Part shown: positions 12,402-21,105 of the stretch, piece by piece
Numbering within the stretch: position 1 is the stretch's first letter
Layout: every line of letters starts with the position of its first letter
DNA from: Clostridium kluyveri
Lineage (GTDB): Bacteria > Bacillota > Clostridia > Clostridiales > Clostridiaceae
Reading direction: 5' to 3'
DNA: 64,000 nt
Assembly (NCBI RefSeq): GCF_001902295.1
Contig: NZ_CP018335.1
Location: 2,852,001 to 2,916,000 of the forward strand
The notes under the pieces: generated by a model
The model's database searches: none
Told to the model about the DNA's origin: nothing
Seen by the model: only the letters and a program-made list of their open reading frames with translations
Position numbers and translations under genes: made by a program

Positions 12402-13088
12402 TTATAACTTAAACCTGTACCCAGTTCCCCACAATGTTTCTATAAATTCTGGATTTTGAGGATCCTTTTCTATTTTCTTTCTTATTTTCTGAATATGTAC
12501 TGCTACAGTGGCCAAATCACCAATAAACTCACTTCCCCATATGCTGTCGAATATGTTCCCTTTGGTAAATACTATATTGGGATTTGAAGCCAAAAACACA
12601 AGTATTTCGTACTCCTTTGAAGTTAATTTTACTTCTTTCCCATTGACAGTTACTCTGTGGGAAGCTCTATTAATTTCAAGACCCTTAACCGCAATAATTT
12701 CCGAAGAAAAATTATTGCCCTTAAGTCTTTCATATCTGCTTATATGAGATTTTATTCTAGCTGCAAGCTCAGCAGGACTAAAAGGTTTTGTCATATAATC
12801 ATCTGCTCCAAAATTTAACCCTCTTATCTTATCAATATCCTCATTTCTTGCGGAAACTACTATTACAGGTATTTCAAATTTCTTTCTCACTTCCTTTATT
12901 ATTTCAAATCCATTTTTTCCAGGAAGCATCAAATCAACAATTATTACATCATACATTTCCCCCATGATCATATCAATCCCTTTATTTCCATCTTGAACAA
13001 TTTCTACACTATATCCATTTAACTCCAAATAGTCTCTTTCCATTTCAGCTATATTTATATCATCTTCAATTATAAGAATTTTTTTCAT
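12402..13088 (-). CDS. OmpR/PhoB-family response regulator
   Basis: 228 residues. The receiver domain starts KKILIIEDD with the phosphoacceptor in IIVDLMLPG at Asp 52 and the conserved Lys in DDYMTKPFSP. The C-terminal winged helix spans about 130-228 (LTSKEYEILVFLASNP, VAVHIQKIRKKIE, GTGYRFKL). ATG 13088 is preferred over 13136 because GGTGGAGGATTCGG lies just before it. It overlaps the end of the kinase gene by 23 bp. The partner system is probably the divergent ABC exporter at 14681-16422. Confidence 0.92.
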   Translation of the reverse strand: MKKILIIEDDINIAEMERDYLELNGYSVEIVQDGNKGIDMIMGEMYDVIIVDLMLPGKNGFEIIKEVRKKFEIPVIVVSARNEDIDKIRGLNFGADDYMTKPFSPAELAARIKSHISRYERLKGNNFSSEIIAVKGLEINRASHRVTVNGKEVKLTSKEYEILVFLASNPNIVFTKGNIFDSIWGSEFIGDLATVAVHIQKIRKKIEKDPQNPEFIETLWGTGYRFKL

Positions 13089-14292
13089 CCGAATCCTCCA
13101 CCTTCCTTGGGAACATAACAGTAAAGCAGGTTCCAACTCCCTGTGTACTTGATACTTCTATCCTTCCACCGTGAGACTCCATAAGTTCTTTTGCTATGGC
13201 AAGACCCAGTCCCGTACTCATCAAATCTTTAGTTCTTGCATAGTCCACCTTATAAAATCTATTAAATATGTTCTGTAGTTTATCCCCTGGTATTCCAGGT
13301 CCATTATCTTTTATGCTCGCACATAAATAATCTTTCATTTCATATAATCTAACTTCTATCTTTATAACATTATTACAACTGTATTTTACTGCATTTCCAA
13401 TAATATTTCTAAATATCTGATTAACTCTTTTACAGTCAATATTTATATAACAATCTTTTTTCAGTTCATCTACATAATTAAATTTAATTCCCCTATCTTC
13501 CATATCATATTTAAATTCTTCCATTAAATCATTCATAAAGTTTTTTACATCTACTTTTTCAAAATTCAATTCTAATTTTTGCATATCCAATTTTGAGAAC
13601 AAAAAAAGATCCTCGATAAGTTTATTCATATAAACAGAATTATTATATATTATTTTATAATATTTGTTTATTTTATCCTGAGGTAAGTCCCTCATTTCCA
13701 ACATTGTTTCAATATAACCTTGAATTGAAGTAATGGGAGTTTTAAGATCGTGGGAGATATTTGCAATAAGAAGCTTTCTATTTTCCTCATAGGCCTTTTT
13801 TAACTTTTCACCCTCGTAAAGTTTTTCTGCCATTTCATTAAAGGAATTCAGTAAACTATTTATTTCCTTTGTGCTGTTAACTTTTATATTCACACCATAA
13901 TTCCCCCTGGAAATTTCATCTACGGCACTTTTTAACTTATTTATTGGTTTGAATACATTATTTTCTAAATTCCTACTGAATAACACTTGATTTACTCCAA
14001 TAGAACCAAAAATTATGGCAATAATTACTGTTACTGTTTTTCCTCCAAAATATCTGAATATAAAAAACCATAGTATTAAATTAAAAATTATGATAAACAT
14101 ATGTGAATGTCTCATATGCTTGGAGTACCATTCAAATTCTCTATTATTTTTATATTCTATTTCAAATTTTTTGCGCATTTTTTCTTTTACCTCATGTATT
14201 TTATGGTGATTTTTTCTTTTCTCATTTATATATATACGTACAATTTCAATTTTTTTATCAATTAATTCAATAAATTTCACAGTTTTTTTCAT
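13066..14292 (-). CDS. Two-component sensor histidine kinase
   Basis: 408 residues: a charged 60-residue cytoplasmic N-terminus, two closely spaced membrane helices at about 65-82 and 85-105 with almost no extracellular loop, HAMP (about 107-160), and HisKA with NISHDLKTPI (His 181). The HATPase_c domain has an N box NAVKYS, DNGPGIPG and GLGLAIAKEL. The very short external loop resembles intramembrane-sensing kinases that detect antibiotics through an ABC transporter. That fits the neighbouring DrrAB-like exporter, but the link is inferred. Confidence 0.9.
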   Translation of the reverse strand: MKKTVKFIELIDKKIEIVRIYINEKRKNHHKIHEVKEKMRKKFEIEYKNNREFEWYSKHMRHSHMFIIIFNLILWFFIFRYFGGKTVTVIIAIIFGSIGVNQVLFSRNLENNVFKPINKLKSAVDEISRGNYGVNIKVNSTKEINSLLNSFNEMAEKLYEGEKLKKAYEENRKLLIANISHDLKTPITSIQGYIETMLEMRDLPQDKINKYYKIIYNNSVYMNKLIEDLFLFSKLDMQKLELNFEKVDVKNFMNDLMEEFKYDMEDRGIKFNYVDELKKDCYINIDCKRVNQIFRNIIGNAVKYSCNNVIKIEVRLYEMKDYLCASIKDNGPGIPGDKLQNIFNRFYKVDYARTKDLMSTGLGLAIAKELMESHGGRIEVSSTQGVGTCFTVMFPRKVEDSDEKNSYN

Positions 14293-14310
14293 AATATCCC
14301 CTAATCTTTT

Positions 14311-14357
14311 ATCAAGTTCTTCTGAGGTTCCGATGGAATTTGCTCTAGAGAAATGCC
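14311..14357 (+). repeat. Structured repeat fragment (copy G)
   Basis: ATCAAGTTCTTCTGAGG, then CGATGGAATTTGCTC and GAGAAATGC match the first third of the dispersed family. The rest is missing. It lies in the leader region of the histidine kinase gene. Confidence 0.45.
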
Positions 14358-14518
14358 TATATATAATTTTAATCCAATTTTATTTATTTATAAATTATTT
14401 TAATATTAAACATTAAAAATACATTAAAGTAATTATAAAGAATTTATAAAAAATAATTTTATGAATTCTTTATAAAACTTTTAAAGTAAATTTAATATGC
14501 TCAATTAATATAGACATG

Positions 14519-14635
14519 TGAAGTGATCCTTAGACTCAACTAAAGTTTGTCCATAAAAATGTTTTTTTGTTCTAAATCCTAGAAGAATTATTCAGGCGCT
14601 TAGTAATACTCACTTCTTATTTGAAGAAAATAAGA
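14519..14635 (+). repeat. Structured intergenic repeat (copy C)
   Basis: AAGTGATCCTTAGACTC, TAAAGTTTGTCC, AGAAGAATTATTCAGGCGC and the degenerate end TACTCACTTCTTATTTGAAG follow the family order. The internal hairpin of copies A and F is deleted. It lies 45 bp before the ABC exporter operon and so would be in its leader if transcribed. Confidence 0.6.
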
Positions 14636-14680
14636 GGCAAATAATAACAGCGTTAGTATAAAAGTTGGGAGGTAAAAATT

Positions 14681-15595
14681 ATGGAAAGTATAATTCAAGT
14701 AAAAAATTTCACTAAAAAGTATGGGAGTTTTACCGCAGTAGATGATGTTTCTTTTGAAGTAGAGAGGGGGAGTATTTTTGCATTTCTAGGTCCAAATGGT
14801 GCAGGTAAGAGCACAACTATAAATACCCTGTGTACTATAATAGATAAAACTTCAGGTGAACTTAAAATTAATGGTTGTGAAGTTTCAAGAGAAAAATCTA
14901 AAGTTAGAAATGATATAGGCATAGTATTTCAAGAGTGTACTTTAGACACCAAGCTGACCGTTGAAGAAAATATAAAATTGCACTGTGAATTCTATAATGT
15001 TCCAAAACCTGAAATTAAGGGAAGAGTTGATTTTATACTGGAACTTGTAGATCTTGAAGCTTGGAGAAAGGCTCCTGTGGGCAGTTTATCGGGAGGTATG
15101 AAAAGAAGAGTCGAAATAGCCCGGGGACTTGTACATTATCCCAAAGTACTTTTCTTGGACGAACCAACCAAAGGTCTCGATCCGCAGACTAGATTAAATA
15201 TATGGAATTATATTTACAAATTGCAAAAAGAAAAGAATATAACTATATTTTTAACTACACATTATATGGATGAGGCAGAAATATGCAGTAAAGTAGCCAT
15301 AATAGACCATGGAAAAATAGTTGCCTATGATACTCCTCACAATCTTAAAAGAGAGTATACTTCAAAACTGACTAAAATAAAAATTTCAGATAACGATTCA
15401 CTTATAAGATACTTAAAAATTAAGGACATTGAGTATACATTGAAAAAGGATATATTTAAAATATATTCCAATGAACTAAAAAATATTTTAGATATCATAA
15501 CCATATTTAAAGAATCAATCTGTGATTTTGAAATTAGCACAGGTACTCTAAATGATGTATTTTTAACTTTGACAGGAAAGGGGATAAGAGAATAA
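14681..15595 (+). CDS. ABC transporter ATP-binding protein (DrrA-like)
   Basis: 304 residues. Walker A GPNGAGKST at about 37-45, Q-loop VFQECTLDTKLTVEEN, signature LSGGMKRRVEIARGL, Walker B VLFLDEPTKGLDPQTR and H-loop TTHYMDEAE are all intact. A DUF4162-like C-terminal region follows, typical of DrrA-type drug or lipid exporters. RBS GGGAGG precedes ATG 14681. Its stop overlaps the start of the permease gene (TAATG), indicating coupled translation. Confidence 0.93.
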   Translation: MESIIQVKNFTKKYGSFTAVDDVSFEVERGSIFAFLGPNGAGKSTTINTLCTIIDKTSGELKINGCEVSREKSKVRNDIGIVFQECTLDTKLTVEENIKLHCEFYNVPKPEIKGRVDFILELVDLEAWRKAPVGSLSGGMKRRVEIARGLVHYPKVLFLDEPTKGLDPQTRLNIWNYIYKLQKEKNITIFLTTHYMDEAEICSKVAIIDHGKIVAYDTPHNLKREYTSKLTKIKISDNDSLIRYLKIKDIEYTLKKDIFKIYSNELKNILDIITIFKESICDFEISTGTLNDVFLTLTGKGIRE

Positions 15596-16422
15596 TGAGA
15601 GGAATAATTGCTATTTTAAAAAGAAACCTAACTAATTTTATACGAGATAAAATGAGACTTGTATTTTCAATAATTATGTCTGTATTTTTTCTCTTTGTAT
15701 TTTCTTTTGTTATGAAATCCACTGCAGTAGGTATTGCCCAGCCTCTTAACTATCTTATTTCTGGAATAATAATCATGACAGTTTTCCAGGCCGCATTGAG
15801 CAATTCTACCAGTATAATTGAAGACATGTCCATGGGTTTTATGAAAGAGATAATTGTATCACCTATAAAAAGATGGCAAATATCCATAGGACAAGTTCTC
15901 TCCTCTACTGTAATTGCATTTTTTCAGGGTTTACTGGTTATAATACTGGGTATGTTTATGGGACTTAATTTGAGTATATTTCAATTTTTACAGATGTGTG
16001 CTGTTATGTTACTGGTTGGAATAACCTTTAGCTGCATTGGACTATATTTGGCTTCCCTTGCAAAAAGTTCTACCACCTTTCAGATAATGATAACCGTATT
16101 TACTTTTCCTCTAACTTTTTTATCCGGGGCCTATATTCCAACTACTATTATGCCAAAAATAATTCAACCTTTGGTGTATATAAATCCACTTACCTATACT
16201 ACTTCAATTTTCAGATATATTACACTTGATATGAAAAATTTAACCTTAACTGCATTGATAAAAAGTGGAGTGGCATTTAATATTCACGGTTTTATTATAG
16301 GGCCTTATGCAGGGTTATTCATAATTTCCATCATGTGTGCTGTTTTTTTCCTGCTTTCAGTTATCCAGTTTAATAAAGCTGATTTTTCAAATATTAAGGT
16401 ATTTGATCCCCATGCAAAATAA
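15595..16422 (+). CDS. ABC-2 type permease (DrrB-like)
   Basis: 275 residues with six predicted membrane helices and the ABC-2 signature region around FPLTFLSGAYIPTTIMP, followed by INPLTYTTSIFRY. It pairs with the ATPase just upstream as a dimeric exporter. Substrate is unknown; DrrAB relatives export antibiotics or lipids. The divergent two-component system suggests induction by a membrane-active compound. Confidence 0.9.
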   Translation: MRGIIAILKRNLTNFIRDKMRLVFSIIMSVFFLFVFSFVMKSTAVGIAQPLNYLISGIIIMTVFQAALSNSTSIIEDMSMGFMKEIIVSPIKRWQISIGQVLSSTVIAFFQGLLVIILGMFMGLNLSIFQFLQMCAVMLLVGITFSCIGLYLASLAKSSTTFQIMITVFTFPLTFLSGAYIPTTIMPKIIQPLVYINPLTYTTSIFRYITLDMKNLTLTALIKSGVAFNIHGFIIGPYAGLFIISIMCAVFFLLSVIQFNKADFSNIKVFDPHAK

Positions 16423-16452
16423 AAATTTATAGAAATATTTACAATAAACAAA

Positions 16453-16486
16453 GGTGCCGCTCTTTGACCCTTAGATATGCGGCACC
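16453..16486 (-). terminator. Intrinsic terminator of the MarR gene
   Basis: GGTGCCGC and GCGGCACC form a perfect 8-bp GC-rich stem. On the minus strand it is followed by TTTGTTTATT, downstream of the MarR stop. Confidence 0.75.
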
Positions 16487-16521
16487 AACATCATGATATT
16501 AAAATTTCTTACATCTACTTA

Positions 16522-17196
16522 TTATTTATCCTCCGGCTTTTTATCCCTTTGTCCACCAAAGTGAAAACCGTTCTGCCAGTTACCATGCGGATCGTGGTCA
16601 TTTGGGTTGGGTGGCTCATGTGCCGATTTCCTGGACCACATATCATGGAATCTTGAACCGAAAAATCCGCCGCGCATGGACCTGAGCCGTTCAATTTGCT
16701 CATGTCCCATACGGGAACGAGCAGCACACATCCACTCATCCCACTCGTCATCGTTCACTTCAACACCAAGTTGAGACTCCAGCACAGTGATTATCTTATC
16801 CAGATATTTGCCGAATGCCGCCTGTTCCTCTTCACTGAGACAGCTAAAAATACTTTCGGAATTGAGACCTGATTCCTGATGCTCATTTTTACCCTTCTCA
16901 GTCAGCGTCACCAACATGATACGCTTATCCTCCTCAGACGGGACACGGACAACGTAGCCCTTCTTCTCCAGCTTGTTTAGCAGCTCATTAAGTGATTGCT
17001 GCCGAATACCCAACAGATAGGAAAGGTCTTTGGTACTAATTCTCTCCTGTAGCTTGAGTATAGCTAAAACTCTGCCCTGCCCGCGCGTTGGATCGGCCAT
17101 TGGGCCGTATTGTGCATGACTCAACAAATGGTGGCGCTGCAAAAGCCATTGGAGTTTTGACATTTTTTCATAAAGTTCGTTAAAATTATTTTCCAT
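16522..17196 (-). CDS. MarR-family transcriptional regulator with His/Gly/Pro-rich tail
   Basis: Residues about 40-140 form a MarR winged helix (RVLAILKLQERISTKDLSYL, LGIRQQSLNELLNKLEKKGY, wing VPSEEDKRIMLVTLTEKGK). Residues about 160-224 are an unusual low-complexity tail rich in Gly, His, Asn and Pro (PPNPNDHDPHGNWQNGFHFG) with no known fold. The gene has visibly higher GC than its neighbours, suggesting transfer. A perfect palindrome lies 25-67 bp upstream of the start and is probably its own operator. No adjacent target gene is evident, since hcp is divergent with its own leader. Confidence 0.85.
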   Translation of the reverse strand: MENNFNELYEKMSKLQWLLQRHHLLSHAQYGPMADPTRGQGRVLAILKLQERISTKDLSYLLGIRQQSLNELLNKLEKKGYVVRVPSEEDKRIMLVTLTEKGKNEHQESGLNSESIFSCLSEEEQAAFGKYLDKIITVLESQLGVEVNDDEWDEWMCAARSRMGHEQIERLRSMRGGFFGSRFHDMWSRKSAHEPPNPNDHDPHGNWQNGFHFGGQRDKKPEDK

Positions 17197-17220
17197 CTAG
17201 TAAATCCTCCTTAATTAATT

Positions 17221-17263
17221 TATAACAGGTACCTTTAATATTATTGTACTGGTACCTGTTATA
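17221..17263. promoter_or_regulatory. Palindromic operator, probable MarR autoregulation site
   Basis: TATAACAGGTACC (17221-17233) and GGTACCTGTTATA (17251-17263) are perfect 13-bp inverted repeats 17 bp apart. A third related half, CACAGGTGCCTGTAATA, lies at 17281-17297. The first two each contain a GGTACC core. The position between MarR and hcp suggests control of one or both genes. Confidence 0.75.
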
Positions 17264-17486
17264 AATGTCAAGATATTTTTCACAGGTGCCTGTAATAAAT
17301 TATATGGAAAAATGCCCAGACTACTTCAATAATTCAATAAATACATTATTTGCTTTTGACTTTTTGACAATATATAAAACAATGACATTACTAGAATAAA
17401 CTAATAATGAATGCCTATAGAATAATTATTGCTAAAAATATAATAATAACTATATGAAATAATTATTTACAGGAGGCGATATTAAA

Positions 17487-19139
17487 ATGGGAAATTCTAT
17501 GTTTTGCTATCAATGTGAACAAACTTTTGGTGGAAAGGGATGTACAAAAAGTGGAGTTTGTGGTAAAACCCCGGAAATTGCAAATTTACAGGATTTATTG
17601 ATATATCAATTGAAAGGTATATCCTGTTATGCTAAAACACTAATTGACAGAGGAGAAACTATAGATAAAAATATAGTAACATTTTTGGAGAATTCTTTAT
17701 TTACTACTCTTACAAATGTAAACTTTGATTCAAACTCTCATGTAAAATTATTAAAAGAATCACAGAAAATAAAAGAATCATTGAGAAATAAATCTCCAGA
17801 AGGAAAATATCCAGATGCAGCTATATATAATTTAAGTGATACAAAAGAAGATATGTTAAAAGATTCAGTTAAAGCTGGAATTATGTACGACGAAAATCTG
17901 GATGCTGATATCAGATCCCTACGCTCTACCATATTGTATGGCTTAAAAGGTATAAGTGCCTATGGCCACCAAGCAAGATTTATAGGATACAATAGTGAGC
18001 AGATAGATAAATTCTACTTTTTAGCATTGGAAGCCACCACCAACGATAATTTAACCCTACAGGACATGATCCGCATGACAATGAGAACGGGTGATATGAG
18101 CATAGAGGTTATGAAGACACTAGATAAGGCAAATACATCCAGATATAAAGATCCATCTGTTCACAAAGTTAATGTAAATATTAAAAAAGGACCCTTCATA
18201 ATTGTATCAGGCCATGATTTAAGAGATTTAGAGATGCTTCTCCAGCAGACAGAAAACAAGGGAATCAATATTTATACTCATGGAGAAATGCTGCCTGCAC
18301 ACGGATATCCACTACTAAAAAAATATAAACATCTAGTAGGTAATTATGGTTCAGCCTGGCAAAACCAACAGAAAGAATTTGACGGAATACCAGGATGTAT
18401 TTTAATGACTACTAATTGTTTAATGAGACCAAGAGAAACATATAAAGACAGAATATTTGCCACCAGTGTTGTTGGGTGGGATGGAGTTCAGCACATAGAT
18501 GTAAATGAAGATGGAACAAAAGATTTTAGTGTAATAATAAATAAGGCCCTGGAACTTGGAGGATTTAAAGAAGACGAAAAAACAAAAGAGATTTTAGTAG
18601 GATTTGGTCATAAGGAAACCCTATCTCATGCAAATGAAATAGTAAACGCCGTAAAAAAAGGAATCATAAGACATTTCTTTTTAATAGGCGGTTGTGATGG
18701 GGCAAGACCTGGCAGAAACTACTATACCAGCTTTGCACAGATGGTACCTAATGACTGTATAATACTTACTTTAGCCTGCGGCAAATATAGATTTAATAAA
18801 TTGGATTTTGGAACAATTGAGGGCCTTCCAAGATTACTTGATGTGGGCCAATGCAATGATGCCTATTCAGCAGTTAGAATAGCTACAGCACTGGCAGATG
18901 CTTTTGACACAGATGTAAATTCTCTTCCACTGACAATAATACTATCCTGGTATGAACAAAAAGCAGTAGCGGATTTGTTGGCATTACTGTCCCTTGGGGT
19001 AAAAGGAATATATTTAGGACCAAGTTTGCCTGCATTTATATCCCCTAATATACTTCAATATCTAGTAGATACCTTTGATATAAGACCAATCAGCACTCCT
19101 GAAGAGGACTTGAAAAGTTCTCTTAAACAAGCAAATTGA
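17487..19139 (+). CDS. hcp: Hybrid cluster protein (hydroxylamine/NO reductase)
   Basis: 550 residues. The N-terminal Cys pattern FCYQCEQTFGGKGCTKSGVC (Cys 7, 10, 19 and 25) binds a cubane cluster as in anaerobe-type Hcp. Later conserved blocks include GHDLRDLEMLL, TTNCLMRP, IGGCDGARPGRNYYT, LACGKYRFNKL and WYEQKAVADLLALL, which supply hybrid-cluster ligands. Hcp handles nitrosative stress products. RBS AGGAGGCG precedes ATG 17487. No separate Hcr reductase gene is adjacent. Confidence 0.96.
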   Translation: MGNSMFCYQCEQTFGGKGCTKSGVCGKTPEIANLQDLLIYQLKGISCYAKTLIDRGETIDKNIVTFLENSLFTTLTNVNFDSNSHVKLLKESQKIKESLRNKSPEGKYPDAAIYNLSDTKEDMLKDSVKAGIMYDENLDADIRSLRSTILYGLKGISAYGHQARFIGYNSEQIDKFYFLALEATTNDNLTLQDMIRMTMRTGDMSIEVMKTLDKANTSRYKDPSVHKVNVNIKKGPFIIVSGHDLRDLEMLLQQTENKGINIYTHGEMLPAHGYPLLKKYKHLVGNYGSAWQNQQKEFDGIPGCILMTTNCLMRPRETYKDRIFATSVVGWDGVQHIDVNEDGTKDFSVIINKALELGGFKEDEKTKEILVGFGHKETLSHANEIVNAVKKGIIRHFFLIGGCDGARPGRNYYTSFAQMVPNDCIILTLACGKYRFNKLDFGTIEGLPRLLDVGQCNDAYSAVRIATALADAFDTDVNSLPLTIILSWYEQKAVADLLALLSLGVKGIYLGPSLPAFISPNILQYLVDTFDIRPISTPEEDLKSSLKQAN

Positions 19140-19143
19140 AAAA

Positions 19144-19187
19144 ATCCTGGAAATGGAAAACTCCCATTCCATAAGGATGTTTTTGGT
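19144..19187 (+). terminator. Intrinsic terminator after hcp
   Basis: An imperfect stem between ATCCTGGAAATGG and CCATTCCATAAGGAT, followed by GTTTTTGG, five bases after the hcp stop. Confidence 0.6.
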
Positions 19188-19198
19188 TTTCAAAATTT

Positions 19199-19234
19199 GC
19201 CGTAGGATATATTTTATATTTTACGGCCTTTTTC
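19199..19234 (+). terminator. Second hairpin terminator
   Basis: GCCGTA pairs with TACGGC around an AT-rich loop, followed by CTTTTTC. It forms a tandem back-up terminator behind hcp. Confidence 0.5.
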
Positions 19235-19426
19235 TTGCTCTAAATCCTGCCTAAGAAGTTAAAGCACACCTCCAATCTATTTTTAAAAAAATTACTAAGA
19301 TTTCTTAACAATTCACACAGAAGATAAAATTCATGTTAAACTCAAAATATTTCACAGGGAATAAAGCATGAAATTGTCCTTCTGCTTGGTACAGTTGCCC
19401 AGCAAATTATTTTTAGGAGGGATCAA

Positions 19427-20374
19427 ATGAAAACGACAGAAAAATCAGTAGTTGAAACAGATGTCCATGATAACGAACTTAGTTCCAATTTACAAATTCT
19501 TAGAATAAAGTCTCTAGTTGGCAAAACCCTGTTCTACTCAACCATTCCCTGTGGATTTGCAATTCTCGCATACTTTTCAATACAGGAAGTATGGGCAGCC
19601 GCGGCTGCAACAGTAGCCCTGGGGTTTGTGGTTCTTTTTGTAAGTTTTAATGTCTGGACATCCTCCTCCAGCAAGCTGAAGAAGATGTTAGGTCAAAACA
19701 TCACTAAACCTATTTTGGAGGATATTTTCCAGGTGATAGACTATTTACCTGAATCCGGAATTGAAGTAAATTTAATTCATTCCTCCAATCTTATCCACTC
19801 TTGGGACACATACAGCGGCAGTGACTTCCTACAAGGGAAATACAAAGGGATAGATGTTCTCTATTCTGATATTCATCTGCAGGAGAAGATTGAAGAAACA
19901 GACGAAGAGGGAAAAACACAAACACGTTATGAGACAAGATTCAAGGGCCAATGGCTTATCTGTGATTTTCATAAAGAGTTTGCAGCTTACTTGCAGATCA
20001 GAGAAAACCGTAAACGCATGATTTTCAAAGGGTACACAAAGTCCAAGTCGGATATACAAACCGAAAACCCGGAGTTTAATGAGAAATTTCAGATTTTGAC
20101 CTCAGATGGACATACTGCATTTTATGTGCTCACTCCTCATTTTATGGAGCACATCATATCCACGGACACCTTTGCAAAAGCACAATCTTTTTTCTGCTTT
20201 AGGGATGGCAAGGTACATATTGCTCTGCACAGTGGGCGGGATTCCTTTGAACTTAAAGGCATAAGAGTAAATGACCTTGAAGAAATTCGCAGGGATTTCC
20301 GCAGGGAACTTATCCATATGACTGGAATTATTGACGAACTTCTTCTCAATGATAAATTATTCAAGGAGGTATAA
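19427..20374 (+). CDS. DUF3137 membrane protein
   Basis: 315 residues. Two adjacent hydrophobic helices at about 33-50 and 55-75 are followed by a cytoplasmic domain with WDTYSGSDFLQGKYKGIDVLYSDI, RFKGQWLICDF, DTFAKAQSFFCFRDGKVHIAL and a basic terminal helix. This matches DUF3137 proteins, which are commonly paired with LemA. Biochemical role unknown. It is three bases upstream of the lemA-like gene and certainly cotranscribed with it. RBS AGGAGGGATCAA precedes ATG 19427. Confidence 0.8.
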   Translation: MKTTEKSVVETDVHDNELSSNLQILRIKSLVGKTLFYSTIPCGFAILAYFSIQEVWAAAAATVALGFVVLFVSFNVWTSSSSKLKKMLGQNITKPILEDIFQVIDYLPESGIEVNLIHSSNLIHSWDTYSGSDFLQGKYKGIDVLYSDIHLQEKIEETDEEGKTQTRYETRFKGQWLICDFHKEFAAYLQIRENRKRMIFKGYTKSKSDIQTENPEFNEKFQILTSDGHTAFYVLTPHFMEHIISTDTFAKAQSFFCFRDGKVHIALHSGRDSFELKGIRVNDLEEIRRDFRRELIHMTGIIDELLLNDKLFKEV

Positions 20375-20377
20375 GTC

Positions 20378-20941
20378 ATGGATCTTTTAACATCTATTAT
20401 ACTATCTGTTATTATTTTGATTTCAATCATGGTGCTTATCACGGTCATTTGGTGGATCATGACCAGCAACAATTTCAAGCGTACATCTATCAAGATTTCC
20501 GAAGCTCTGTCAGGCATTGAGGTGGCACTGACCAAACGCTATGATATGCTGACAAAATTATTGGATGTAGCCAAAGGCTATACATCTCATGAGAAAACTC
20601 TTTTCATGGAAACTATAACCCTGAGAAAAGGCATGTCAGTATCCGAAATAAATGATGCAGACAACCAGATTAACACAATGGCATCCCGCATCAACGCCAT
20701 AGCAGAGGCGTACCCGGAACTACGCTCCAGTGATGTGTTTTGTGAACTTCAAGCAGGCATTCGTGATGCGGAGGAGCATTTGCAAGCAGCACGGCGATTG
20801 TATAACAGTATCGTGACGCAATATAATACGACAATGGCAGTATTTCCCTCAAGCATTGTGGCAAACTTCCAAAAGTTGACACCAGTTGATTTCTTTAAAA
20901 CTGAGGAATGGAAAAAGGCTGATGTAAAGATTCAATTTTAA
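20378..20941 (+). CDS. lemA: LemA-family protein
   Basis: 187 residues: an N-terminal signal-anchor helix (about 5-28), then the LemA helical bundle with KRYDMLTKLLDVAKGYTSHE, EAYPELRSSDVFCELQ, EEHLQAARRLYNSIVTQYNT, FPSSIVANF and FFKTEEWKKADVKIQF. LemA proteins are exposed on the extracytoplasmic face, and their function is poorly defined. RBS AAGGAGGTATAAGTC overlaps the end of the DUF3137 gene. Confidence 0.92.
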   Translation: MDLLTSIILSVIILISIMVLITVIWWIMTSNNFKRTSIKISEALSGIEVALTKRYDMLTKLLDVAKGYTSHEKTLFMETITLRKGMSVSEINDADNQINTMASRINAIAEAYPELRSSDVFCELQAGIRDAEEHLQAARRLYNSIVTQYNTTMAVFPSSIVANFQKLTPVDFFKTEEWKKADVKIQF

Positions 20942-21020
20942 TAATTCGATCTATTTTTCATAACACAGCTGACAGTTTTCTACTGCCTTTTCCTCATGTA
21001 CCTCAGTACCATAGCTTTTA

Positions 21021-21044
21021 AACCCCGCGTCATAACGTGGGGTT
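21021..21044. repeat. GC-rich hairpin, possible IS200/IS605 end remnant
   Basis: AACCCCGCGT and ACGTGGGGTT pair with one mismatch around a four-base loop, followed by CAGGGCATGAAC. Such subterminal hairpins mark IS200/IS605 ends, but no transposase is present and no T-run makes it a convincing terminator. Confidence 0.35.
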
Positions 21045-21105
21045 CAGGGCATGAACAAATTCTATATTTTATAAGATATAAGCAAACCTGAGTTTCTCTT
21101 TAATA

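Noticed and set aside
17340..17400. TTGACA and TAGAAT upstream of hcp as its promoter
   Set aside because: The spacing is 22 bp, too long for a housekeeping promoter, and no clear regulator motif is seen.
21021..21044. Hairpin as an active IS200/IS605 element end
   Set aside because: No transposase and no second end nearby; kept only as a low-confidence repeat.
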